Made by a program: the position numbers and the translations under genes
Notes under the pieces: model-generated
Databases searched by the model: none
What the model saw: the letters and a program-made list of their open reading frames with translations, nothing else
What the model was told of the DNA's origin: nothing
Shown here: in pieces, positions 27,033 through 34,384 of the stretch
Layout: every line of letters starts with the position of its first letter
Position numbering within the stretch: position 1 is the first letter of the stretch
Source: JAXLYX01 sp046351215
GTDB lineage: Bacteria > Myxococcota_A > Polyangia > Polyangiales > Houyiibacteriaceae
NCBI GenBank assembly: GCA_046351215.1
Contig: JAXLYX010000034.1
Location: forward strand, 1-37,798
DNA length: 37,798 nucleotides
Direction of reading: 5' to 3'

Positions 27033-28961
27033 GTGTCGAGCTCTCCCACCATTCGTCCGGATCGCAGTCGGGGCGACGGTATCGCCGTCGAGATCCCGGA
27101 CGGCAGCCTCGCGATCTTCTCGCACGGACACACGCCGATGTCGTTGTTCGAGCCGGCGACCGGCCGCATCCTCGAGGTGAACGACGCCTGGGTGGACCTC
27201 TACGGCTATTCGCGCGAGGAGGCGCATCGCATGCGCGTCCAGGACGTCAGCGCGGAGCCCGACGCCACGAGTGACGCCGTGCGCGCGGCGCTGGACGTCG
27301 GAGGCGCCCACATCGACGTCCGATGGCATCGGAAGAAGGACGGGACGGTGATGCCCGTCGACCTTTCCTCCGGGACGCTCCGCTCGGGCGATCGCGTCCT
27401 CATGTACGCGCTGATGCAGGACATCACGCCGCGCGTCCGCGCGGAGCAGGAGCGTCAGCGCTCGGAGGCCCGGTTCCGCTCCCTCATCGAGAGCGCGCCC
27501 ATCGGCATGCTGGTCCACGACCGCGAACGCGTCCTCTTCCTGAATCGGACGCTGCGGGAGCGGCTCGGGTACGCCGAGGAAGGGACGCCACTGCCGACGG
27601 CGCTCGGCGCGGTCGTGCACGCCGACGACCTCGAGGCCCTCCTGCTCGGAGACCGTCGGGATCGGCCGGGGTCGCGTCCGTCGATGAACGACCGACGCTT
27701 CGTGGGACGCGACGGAAGCCTGCACTGGATGGAGGTCTCGGGCGTCCCGATCGAGCTCGACGGAGTGCGCGCCACGCTCGTGGTCGCCCACGACATCGCG
27801 GATCGGAAGCGGATGGAGGCCCAGCTCGTGCTGGCCGATCGACTCTCCTCGCTCGGTCGCCTGGCAGCCTCCGTCGGCCACGAGATCAACAATCCGCTCG
27901 CGTACGTGCTGACGAGCTCCGAGCTCCTCGCCCGCGACCTGCGGCGTACGACGGCCCTCGACGAGGCGACGCGAGAACGGCTGCTCCGCCGGGTCTCCGC
28001 GGTCGAGCAGGGCGCCATGCGCGTGCGCGACATCGTCCGCGACCTCCGGACGCTCTCCGTCGGAGAGGGAACGAACGCGAGCCCCGTGGACCTCGTGCGG
28101 GTGCTCGACGTCTGTGCCGACATGGCCTCTCACGAGATCCGTCACCGCGCGCGTCTCTTCCGCGACTACCACGGGAGCGTCTCGGTCCGTGCGGCCGAAG
28201 CACGCCTCGGACAGGTCTTCCTGAACCTCCTGCTCAACGCGGCCGAAGCGATCCCCGAAGGCCAGCCGTCCGAGCACGCGATCCGCATCACCATGGAACC
28301 GACGGCGGACGATCGCGTGGTCGTCGAGGTGCGCGACACGGGCGCCGGCATCGCGCCGGAGATCGCGGACCGGATCTTCGAGCCCTTCTTCACCACCAAG
28401 GCAGGCGCCGGCACGGGGCTCGGGCTCTCGATCTCGCATGCGATCGTCAGCGGGCTCGGCGGCACGATCACCGTCGAGCCGAACGAGCCCCGGGGAACGT
28501 GCTTCCGGGTGGTGCTGCCGATCGGCAAGGAAGCCGCCCCCGCACGCGCCCCGACCCGGCCGCCCCCCGGGCCTCTCGCGGAGGCCCGCTGCCGCGTGCT
28601 CGTCGCGGACGACGAAGTCGAGCTGGCATCGACCCTCGCCGAGCTGCTCGAGCACTTCGACGTGACGACCGTGCATTCCGGGCGGCTCGCGATCGACCAT
28701 CTCGCGACGCATCGGTACGACGCGGTGCTGCTCGATCTGCGCATGGACGACGGCGGCGGGCTCTCCGTGCTGCGGTGGATGCGCGACGAGGACCCGGCGA
28801 TGCTCGCGCGGGTCGTCGTCATGACGGGCGCCCCGCCCGAGAACGAGTCCGTGGCCCCGTCCGAGCTCGAGTCCGTGCCGATCGTACGCAAACCCTTCGA
28901 GACCCGGAGCCTCGTCGACGCGATCGATCGGGTCCTCGCGTCGAGCCGACCCACCGCATGA
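27033..28961 (+). CDS. PAS-PAS hybrid histidine kinase with C-terminal receiver
   Basis: A 642-aa cytoplasmic sensor kinase. PAS 1 spans about 25-135 (LFEPATGRILEVNDAWVDLYGYSREE; LMQDITPRVRAE), and PAS 2 about 145-265 (FRSLIESAPIGMLVHD; VVAHDIADRKRMEAQL). The HisKA dimer helix carries SVGHEINNPLAYV with phospho-acceptor H283. The HATPase domain has N-box LNLLLNAAEAI, RDTGAGIAPEI, FEPFFTTKAGAGTGLGLSIS and a further glycine box. A receiver domain (about 520-640) has acceptor D568 in VLLDLRMDDG and the conserved KPFE. It has no membrane helix, so the input is intracellular; no heme or flavin signature is evident. GTG 27033 is the start. Its stop overlaps the next gene by 4 nt. Phosphotransfer to a further partner is likely because no DNA-binding output is present. 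Confidence 0.92.
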   Translation: MSSSPTIRPDRSRGDGIAVEIPDGSLAIFSHGHTPMSLFEPATGRILEVNDAWVDLYGYSREEAHRMRVQDVSAEPDATSDAVRAALDVGGAHIDVRWHRKKDGTVMPVDLSSGTLRSGDRVLMYALMQDITPRVRAEQERQRSEARFRSLIESAPIGMLVHDRERVLFLNRTLRERLGYAEEGTPLPTALGAVVHADDLEALLLGDRRDRPGSRPSMNDRRFVGRDGSLHWMEVSGVPIELDGVRATLVVAHDIADRKRMEAQLVLADRLSSLGRLAASVGHEINNPLAYVLTSSELLARDLRRTTALDEATRERLLRRVSAVEQGAMRVRDIVRDLRTLSVGEGTNASPVDLVRVLDVCADMASHEIRHRARLFRDYHGSVSVRAAEARLGQVFLNLLLNAAEAIPEGQPSEHAIRITMEPTADDRVVVEVRDTGAGIAPEIADRIFEPFFTTKAGAGTGLGLSISHAIVSGLGGTITVEPNEPRGTCFRVVLPIGKEAAPARAPTRPPPGPLAEARCRVLVADDEVELASTLAELLEHFDVTTVHSGRLAIDHLATHRYDAVLLDLRMDDGGGLSVLRWMRDEDPAMLARVVVMTGAPPENESVAPSELESVPIVRKPFETRSLVDAIDRVLASSRPTA

Positions 28962-29575
28962 CGCGACCCACCGAAGCCCAGCCGCTCCCGCAGACGCCCT
29001 TCAAGCTCAAGGGAAACGTCTACCACGGCACCATCGAGTTCTTCGAGGCGAGCTGTCCCGGGGGGTACCGCAAGCTCGTGGATTCCGTCGGGGATCCGGC
29101 GCTCGCCGAGTTCCTCCGGCAGATCTTCGTGTCGAGCGCCTGGTACGAGGCGACCCTCCTGCCGCGGCTCGTCGAAGCGGAAGCGAGGGTGCTCGGCCTC
29201 GAGCCGAACCACTACCTCGAGCGGCGGAGCCGATGGCAGGCGGAGCGCGACATCTCGGGCGTGTACCGCATGTTGCTGCGCCTCACGTCGCCCGAGCTCG
29301 TCGCCACGCGCCTCCCTCGCGCGATGATGCAGATCGTGAACTTCGGGAAGGCCACGATCGCGGAGGCCGGTCCGAAGAGGTATCGCGGGCAGGTCTCGGG
29401 CTTCCCCGAGGTCCTCAAGGACTGGTTCGGCACGGCCGTGCGGGTCTACGCCGAGACGGCGCTCGCGCTCGCCGGCGCGTCCAACCCGAGCTTCCGCGTG
29501 ACCTCGATCACGGCCGAGCCGAGCCATCTCGGCCATGCGATGTGCACGATGCACATCGAGATGACCTGGGCCTGA
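28958..29575 (+). CDS. DUF2378-like small protein coupled to the histidine kinase
   Basis: A 205-aa cytoplasmic protein starting at ATG 28958 inside the histidine kinase stop (ATGA). The sequence opens with LKGNVYHGTIEFFEASCPGG and LVDSVGDPALAEFLRQ, then SSAWYEATLLPRLVEAEARVLG, LLRLTSPELVATRLPRAMMQIVNFG, and ends with a short strand ..MHIEMTWA. This arrangement resembles the DUF2378/TIGR02265 family, which is largely restricted to myxobacteria and often found near sensory proteins. The assignment is tentative. Tight coupling suggests it is a sensory or output partner of the kinase. There is no signal peptide and no transmembrane helix. Confidence 0.6.
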   Translation: MTRPTEAQPLPQTPFKLKGNVYHGTIEFFEASCPGGYRKLVDSVGDPALAEFLRQIFVSSAWYEATLLPRLVEAEARVLGLEPNHYLERRSRWQAERDISGVYRMLLRLTSPELVATRLPRAMMQIVNFGKATIAEAGPKRYRGQVSGFPEVLKDWFGTAVRVYAETALALAGASNPSFRVTSITAEPSHLGHAMCTMHIEMTWA

Positions 29576-29593
29576 CGTCCGTGGAGGCGTCGC

Positions 29594-29616
29594 GCGTGCC
29601 CCGATTCCGGGGACGC
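29594..29616 (+). terminator. Strong hairpin after the histidine kinase operon
   Basis: GCGT-G-CCCCG (29594-29603) pairs with CGGGG-ACGC (29608-29616) around the loop ATTC, giving nine base pairs with a single bulged G. It starts 19 bp after the stop at 29575. No T-tract follows, but this is one of the most stable candidate terminators in the window. Confidence 0.45.
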
Positions 29617-29665
29617 CCCGGCGGCCTCCTGCCCAGGCGCCCACCTCCTGCGCTACCTTGAGAGA

Positions 29666-31420
29666 GTGGAAGGGGGAGCATCGCAGTCGAGGCCTCGCAG
29701 GCCGGACGAGCAGGCCGCCTGGCTCGCGCGGCTCGACCCGGAGCTGCGGGCATGGCTCGACACACGCATGGCGCCCGTCTCGCTCCGCGGGGGCGACGTG
29801 CTCTTCGAGGCCGGTTCGCCGGCGGATTGCCTCTATCTCCTCCGCAGCGGGTCGCTCGGCGCCTTCGACTCCGGGGAAGGCGAGCGCCTGCTCGGTCAGG
29901 TCATGGCCGGGGAGACCGTCGGCGAGGTCGGCGTCCTCACCGGTCGCACCCGGAACGCCACGGTCCGCGCGCTCCGCGACTCGGAGCTCGCACGCCTCGG
30001 CCGGGACGACTTCGACGAGCTCGCGCGCCGCGATCCGGGCGTCGTGCGGGGCCTCGCGAGCCTCGCCGTCGAGCGCGCCTCGAGGCCCCACGCGCAGCGG
30101 CTCTCGGCAGCACCTCGAACGCTCTGCCTGCTGCCCCAGCACGAGGGGCTCGACGTGCACCGACTCGCGTCCGAGCTCGCCGCCGAGCTCTCGCGCCACG
30201 GCCGCGCCATCGTGGTCGACGCGACTTCGGACGTGGCTCGCGATCCGAGCGCGCTCGCCGCGCTCGAGGCGGACCATCGCCACGTGCTCTACGTCGCCTC
30301 GGCCTCGAACGACTCCTTCCGCGAGCTCTGCCTCAGGCAGGCCGACGCGCTCGTCTTCGTCGCCGGCGCCGGCGCCGAGCCCGCCCCCTTCTCCGAGCTC
30401 CATCGCGACGCGAAGCTCGCCCTTCCCCGCCCCGAGCACCTCGTGGTGCTCCATCCCTCGGGCGAGCTCCGCCTCGGTGCGGGGCGCCTCTGGTCCGAAC
30501 GGAGACCGACGGCCCGTCTGCACCACGTGCGGGCCCCGTCGGACGCCGCGCGCGTCGCGCGCCTGGTCTCAGGACGCAGCACCTCGCTCGTCCTCTCGGG
30601 CGGCGGCGCTCGTGGCTTCGCGCACCTCGGCGTGATCCGCGCGCTCCGCGAGAGCGGCATCCCCGTCGACGCCGTCGGCGGCACGAGCATCGGCTCCATC
30701 GTGGGGGCGGGCATCGCGGCCGACTGGTCGGTCGAGGCGATGACCGAGGGCTATCGACGCGCCTTCGTCGCGCAGAACCCGCTCTCGGACTACACCTTCC
30801 CCTTCGTCTCGCTCGTCTCGGGCCGGAAGGTGTCGAGGCTCCTGCGCGAGACCTACGGCGCCCGGGACATCGAAGACCTCCTCCTGCCCTTCTACTGCGT
30901 GTCGGCGAACCTGACGGCCGGACGGGCGATGGTGCATCGGCGCGGACCGCTCTGGCAGTGGCTCCGCGCGTCCGTCGCCATCCCCGGCGTGCTGCCGCCA
31001 GTCTTCCATCGAGGCCACGTCTTCGTCGACGGCGGGATCATCAACAACCTGCCCGTCGACGTGATGCGCGAGAGCCAGGCGGGCGACGTCATCGCCGTCG
31101 ACATCGGCAGCGACGACGCCGTCGGCGTGCCTCCGGTGATCGAGGAGCACGAGCTACCGTCCCTCTTCCGCGTCGTGTACGAGTGGCTCACGGGAAGGAG
31201 GAGGCCCTCGATCCTCCAGATCATGCTGCGCGCCGGGATGATCAACGCGAGCGTCGCCACGACGGCCGCGCGCAGCGCGTCCACGCTCGTGCTCGCGCCT
31301 CCGCTCGGCGGAGTCGATCTCCTCGAATGGAAGGCGTTCGACCGCGCGATCGCGATCGGGTACGAGCACACGATGCGCGCCCTCGAGGACCGCGCCACCG
31401 AGCGCCTGCGCGGCGCTTGA
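29666..31420 (+). CDS. Patatin-like phospholipase with cyclic-nucleotide-binding domain (NTE-like)
   Basis: A 584-aa protein. The N-terminal cNMP-binding domain (about 35-150) has VLFEAGSPADCLYLLRSGSL and ETVGEVGVLTGRTRNATVRA; the last segment is the phosphate-binding cassette with its arginine. A Rossmann-like middle region of about 150 residues (PRTLCLLPQHEGLDVHRLA, VVDATSDVA, ADALVFVAGAGAEP) is often found in bacterial NTE homologues. The patatin domain has the oxyanion loop GGGARGFAHLG (about 312-322), nucleophile S341 in GTSIGS, and aspartate D455 in VDGGIINNLP. It should hydrolyse membrane phospholipids, with cyclic nucleotides or a related ligand as regulator. No transmembrane helix is obvious. 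GTG 29666 is the start. Confidence 0.92.
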   Translation: MEGGASQSRPRRPDEQAAWLARLDPELRAWLDTRMAPVSLRGGDVLFEAGSPADCLYLLRSGSLGAFDSGEGERLLGQVMAGETVGEVGVLTGRTRNATVRALRDSELARLGRDDFDELARRDPGVVRGLASLAVERASRPHAQRLSAAPRTLCLLPQHEGLDVHRLASELAAELSRHGRAIVVDATSDVARDPSALAALEADHRHVLYVASASNDSFRELCLRQADALVFVAGAGAEPAPFSELHRDAKLALPRPEHLVVLHPSGELRLGAGRLWSERRPTARLHHVRAPSDAARVARLVSGRSTSLVLSGGGARGFAHLGVIRALRESGIPVDAVGGTSIGSIVGAGIAADWSVEAMTEGYRRAFVAQNPLSDYTFPFVSLVSGRKVSRLLRETYGARDIEDLLLPFYCVSANLTAGRAMVHRRGPLWQWLRASVAIPGVLPPVFHRGHVFVDGGIINNLPVDVMRESQAGDVIAVDIGSDDAVGVPPVIEEHELPSLFRVVYEWLTGRRRPSILQIMLRAGMINASVATTAARSASTLVLAPPLGGVDLLEWKAFDRAIAIGYEHTMRALEDRATERLRGA

Positions 31421-31434
31421 GCCGGGGTCGGAGC

Positions 31435-31448
31435 GCGGAGGGCTCCGC
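31435..31448. terminator. Hairpin between convergent patatin and paralogue C genes
   Basis: GCGGAG (31435-31440) and CTCCGC (31443-31448) form a perfect inverted repeat with a GG centre, in the 33-bp gap between the convergent genes ending at 31420 and 31454. The loop is tight, so the real stem is probably 5 bp. Confidence 0.3.
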
Positions 31449-31453
31449 CCCGT

Positions 31454-31894
31454 TCACCGTGGGGAGGCGGTCGCGAAGCGCTCGGGCGCCTCGGCGTTCG
31501 GGAGGCCCGCGCGACGCATCCAATCGCCACAGACGCGGCCCCCCTCGGCGACGCTCGAGCAGACCACGACCGGCATCGGAGGCGTGAAGAGCCAGAGCAC
31601 CGCCTGCATCGCGCCACGGATGATCGGGCTCCCGATCACCACCGCCATGCCCACGCAGTATTCCCTCGAGAGCGCCTCGGACTCCTTCAGCCAATCCGCG
31701 TAGAGCTTCCGCTGCACCGAGCTCGAAGAGAGCGGCTTCGAGGCGTCGACGAGCATCACGAGCTTCTTCCGGCGGCCGAGAAGCCGCCGCTGCTCCTCGA
31801 TGTGGGCACGCACCTCGTCGTCGTTCGCGTTCTCGGGCGGAAAGCGCACGAAGACGAACGGGAACGCGCTCGTGTCCATCTGGATGGCCGCCAT
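31454..31894 (-). CDS. SpoIIAA/STAS-like small protein, paralogue C
   Basis: A 146-aa cytoplasmic protein, the third member of the family also found at 11251-11700 and 26418-26852. Shared landmarks are FPFVFVRF, DDEVRAHI, LVMLVDAS, SVQRKLYADWL, IIRGAMQAVLWLFTPP and a C-terminal helix. ATG 31894 has a strong ribosome-binding site (GGGGAGGA just upstream on the minus strand), which fixes the start and supports the alignment of FP(F/L)V near residue 11. The family function is not known. It is downstream of the CoA-disulfide reductase on the same strand, with an 85-bp gap. Confidence 0.75.
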   Translation of the reverse strand: MAAIQMDTSAFPFVFVRFPPENANDDEVRAHIEEQRRLLGRRKKLVMLVDASKPLSSSSVQRKLYADWLKESEALSREYCVGMAVVIGSPIIRGAMQAVLWLFTPPMPVVVCSSVAEGGRVCGDWMRRAGLPNAEAPERFATASPR

Positions 31895-31979
31895 GCTTCC
31901 TCCCCGGGCGGCCTCGAGGCCCCCGGCGCCGACAGTATGCCCTCGCCGGGCGCGCGACGGGGCGTCCTTCTGGCGAGCC
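31895..31979 (-). promoter_or_regulatory. Intergenic region with 12-bp palindrome upstream of paralogue C
   Basis: GGCCTCGAGGCC at 31910-31921 is a perfect 12-bp palindrome about 16 bp upstream of the start codon. It could be an operator, part of a terminator for the preceding gene, or chance in such GC-rich DNA. Confidence 0.2.
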
Positions 31980-33623
31980 TCAGCCGTCGCGGCGGAGCAC
32001 CACCTGCCGATAGCCGCCCTTGAGGTTCTTCACGTCGTGGAAGCCGTGCTGGCGGAGGATCCGCGCCGCCACGTGACCCCGGAGCCCCTGCTGGCAGTAG
32101 ACCACCGTCGGTCGACTCGGATCGAGCTCTGCGAAGCGCTCGCGGAGCGAGTCGAGGGGAATCGGGATCGCCCCCTCGAGCATGCCGTTCGAGACCTCGC
32201 GCGGGGTCCGCACGTCGACGAGCTGGACGCCGGCGGCCGCCCCGTCGACGAGGGGCGAGAGGTCACGGCGATCGTTCTGGGCGACGAACGCCGCGTAGTG
32301 GACCGGATCCTTCGCGCCGGAGAACTGCGGCGCGTAGCAGAGGTCGAGCGAGGCGAGGTCGTCCACGGTCCCGTGGAAGTGCAGGACGGTCGCGATCACG
32401 TCGATCCGCTTGTCGACGCCCGCGGGGCCGACGCCCTGGGCTCCGAGCACGCGCCCGTTCGACCGATCGTAGACCAGCAGGAGGTGCATCTCCTGGGCGC
32501 CCGGATAGTACGACGCGTGATCCTTCGGGTGCACGACGACCGAGTCGGCGTCGTACCCGGCACGTCGTGCGGCATGGAGGCCGAGGCCCGTGATGCCGAC
32601 GTCGAGGTCGAAGATCCGGACGATCGCCGTGCCGAGGACCTCGCCCGCCGGAAGACCGTGGCCGGTGGCGGCATGCTCGCCGGCGAGCCGTCCGTGCCGG
32701 TTCGCCGCGCCCGCGAGCGGAACACGGGCCGCGAGGTGCGTGACGCCCTGCATGACCTGCGCCGCGTCGCCGACCGCGTAGACATCGGGATCGCTCGTGC
32801 GCATGGCCTTGTCGACCGAGATGCCGCCGGTGGGTCCGATGGCGAGCCCGGCCTCCTCGGCGAGCTTCGTGATCGGCCGGACGCCCATCGAGAGGAGGAC
32901 GAAGTCCGTCTCGATGCGCAGGTCGGTGTCGGTCGTCACGGCGACCACGCGCTCGCCGTCGAGCTCGAGCCCGCCGAGGCCGGTGCCGACGTGCACGGTG
33001 ACGCCCTGACGCCGCATCTCCCCCTCGATCCACCCGGCCATCTCGGGATCGAGCGCCGGCAGGGCGTGCGGCGCCTTCTCGAGGAGCGTGACGGACACCC
33101 CGCGGGCGTGCAGGGCCTCGACCATCTCGAGGCCGATGAAGCCTCCGCCGACGACGATCGCCCGCGTGGCCTTCGACTCGGCGAGGTGGTGATGCAGGCG
33201 CTGCGTGTCCTCGACGTTGCGGAGCACGAAGACGTTGGGCGCGTCGATGCCGTCGAGCTTCGGCAGGATCGGCGACGCGCCGGGCGCCAGGATCAGCTTG
33301 TCGTACGGGATCGCGAACTCCTCGCCCGTCTTCCGGTCGATGCCCTCGACGACCTTCGCCGCGCGATCGACCCGGATCACCTCGTGGTGGACGCGCGCGT
33401 CGATGCGGTAGCGCTCGCGGACCTTCTCCGGGGTCGTCAGGAAGAGCGAAGCCTCGTCCTCGATCTGTCCGCCGAGGTAGTACGGGAGGCCGCAGTTCGC
33501 GAACGAGATGTAGCCGCCCTTCTCGAGGACCGTGATCGTCGCGTGCTCGTTCATGCGACGTGCCCGCGTGGCCGCGCTCATGCCGCCCGCGACGCCGCCG
33601 ACGATGACGATTCGATGTTCCAT
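31980..33623 (-). CDS. CoA-disulfide reductase/rhodanese fusion (CoADR-RHD type)
   Basis: A 547-aa flavoprotein that reduces CoA disulfides or persulfides with NAD(P)H, fused to a sulfurtransferase domain. The FAD site is VIVGGVAGGMSAATRARR (6-23), with the single active cysteine C44 in ISFANCGLPYYLGG. The NAD(P)H site is AIVVGGGFIGLEMVEAL, and VYAVGDAAQV is the second FAD motif. The last 100 residues are a rhodanese domain with VQLVDVRTPREV and catalytic C510 in VVYCQQGLRGH. One redox cysteine plus C-terminal rhodanese is characteristic of CoADR-RHD/Npsr-like enzymes of persulfide metabolism. ATG 33623 is unambiguous. The gene appears complete. Role: thiol/sulfane-sulfur homeostasis in the cytoplasm. 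Confidence 0.93.
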   Translation of the reverse strand: MEHRIVIVGGVAGGMSAATRARRMNEHATITVLEKGGYISFANCGLPYYLGGQIEDEASLFLTTPEKVRERYRIDARVHHEVIRVDRAAKVVEGIDRKTGEEFAIPYDKLILAPGASPILPKLDGIDAPNVFVLRNVEDTQRLHHHLAESKATRAIVVGGGFIGLEMVEALHARGVSVTLLEKAPHALPALDPEMAGWIEGEMRRQGVTVHVGTGLGGLELDGERVVAVTTDTDLRIETDFVLLSMGVRPITKLAEEAGLAIGPTGGISVDKAMRTSDPDVYAVGDAAQVMQGVTHLAARVPLAGAANRHGRLAGEHAATGHGLPAGEVLGTAIVRIFDLDVGITGLGLHAARRAGYDADSVVVHPKDHASYYPGAQEMHLLLVYDRSNGRVLGAQGVGPAGVDKRIDVIATVLHFHGTVDDLASLDLCYAPQFSGAKDPVHYAAFVAQNDRRDLSPLVDGAAAGVQLVDVRTPREVSNGMLEGAIPIPLDSLRERFAELDPSRPTVVYCQQGLRGHVAARILRQHGFHDVKNLKGGYRQVVLRRDG

Positions 33624-33703
33624 CCCGCCTCGCTTCCCGTGCGGGGCCTACCGCCCTCGCACGACCTTAGGAGCCAGCGGCGCCCGGTTCCGATTCCGAG
33701 CGC

Positions 33704-33719
33704 AGGGTCGCCCGACCCT
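33704..33719 (-). terminator. Hairpin downstream of the YecA-like gene
   Basis: AGGGTCG (33704-33710) and CGACCCT (33713-33719) form a perfect 7-bp inverted repeat with a CC centre. It lies 12 bp beyond the stop of the minus-strand gene ending at 33731 and upstream of the CoA-disulfide reductase. It would separate the two transcription units. Confidence 0.4.
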
Positions 33720-33730
33720 CTCGGGCGGGC

Positions 33731-34261
33731 TCAGCTCTTCCGCCCGACCCGATACGCCCCGAGGACGATCTCGTCGAGGTAGGCCGCGACCTCGGAGCGA
33801 GCCGTGGCCGGCATGTCCTTCGGCGGACCGAAGGGGGAGCCCGGCTCGAACGCGCTCGCACGTCGGACGTAGTCCACCGCCGTGTGGAGCTCCGGAACGC
33901 GCAGGAAGGAGGGATCGACGGCCGCGCCGCTCACGTAGCCGCTCGCGAAGGCTCCGATCGCCTGCGCATCCTCCGGATCGGGCACCGGCGCGCGACCTCC
34001 CTCGAGATCGCGGACGACCTGGTTGTAGAGCCGGACGACGAGGGCGAGGCGCTCTGCCGCGAGACCTTCGTCCGCGAGGAGGTCGCCGTCGACGATCCGG
34101 TCGACGAAGCGCATCGGGGCGACCTCGCCCGGAGCGGTGGCGGCCGCCGCGAACATGCCGATCGCGAACCAGGAGTGTCCGGGCGCGACGCCGTCGAGCA
34201 GCGCCATCGCCTGGTCGCGCTCGGTCGCGGAGAGGGGTCGGTCCGTCGTCGTCTCGCTCAT
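33731..34261 (-). CDS. YecA/UPF0149-like protein
   Basis: A 176-aa all-helical cytoplasmic protein. MALLDGVAPGHSWFAIGMF, VAPMRFVDRIVDGD, LALVVRLYNQVVRDL and AIGAFASGYVSGAAVDPSFL match the general pattern of the UPF0149 (YecA/YgfB) family, with its small helical bundle. The C-terminal SEC-C-type zinc motif of YecA is absent. Function in that family is poorly known. ATG 34261 is the start; the ribosome-binding site is weak. It is divergent from the membrane kinase at 34385 and probably forms its own transcription unit, given the hairpin at 33704-33719. Confidence 0.55.
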   Translation of the reverse strand: MSETTTDRPLSATERDQAMALLDGVAPGHSWFAIGMFAAAATAPGEVAPMRFVDRIVDGDLLADEGLAAERLALVVRLYNQVVRDLEGGRAPVPDPEDAQAIGAFASGYVSGAAVDPSFLRVPELHTAVDYVRRASAFEPGSPFGPPKDMPATARSEVAAYLDEIVLGAYRVGRKS

Positions 34262-34384
34262 GGGACCGACGCTACCCGCCCATGCCCGAGGACGCCAGAC
34301 CGCTCGCCGAGCCGTCACCCCCTTGCCGTACGGAGGGGGCGGGCCCATCTGCCCACGACGGGCCGGGGTTCGACGGGGGGAGAG
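34262..34384. promoter_or_regulatory. Divergent YecA-like/membrane kinase intergenic region
   Basis: These 123 bp should hold two divergent promoters. A purine run ending GGGGGGAGAG abuts the GTG at 34385 and may serve as its ribosome-binding site, although the spacing is short. I see no clear operator. Confidence 0.25.

Noticed and set aside
27323..29575. Plus-strand frame overlapping the histidine kinase and running into the 205-aa gene
   Set aside because: The first 545 codons lie out of phase with the kinase and are Arg-rich noise. Only the segment from 28958 has protein character.
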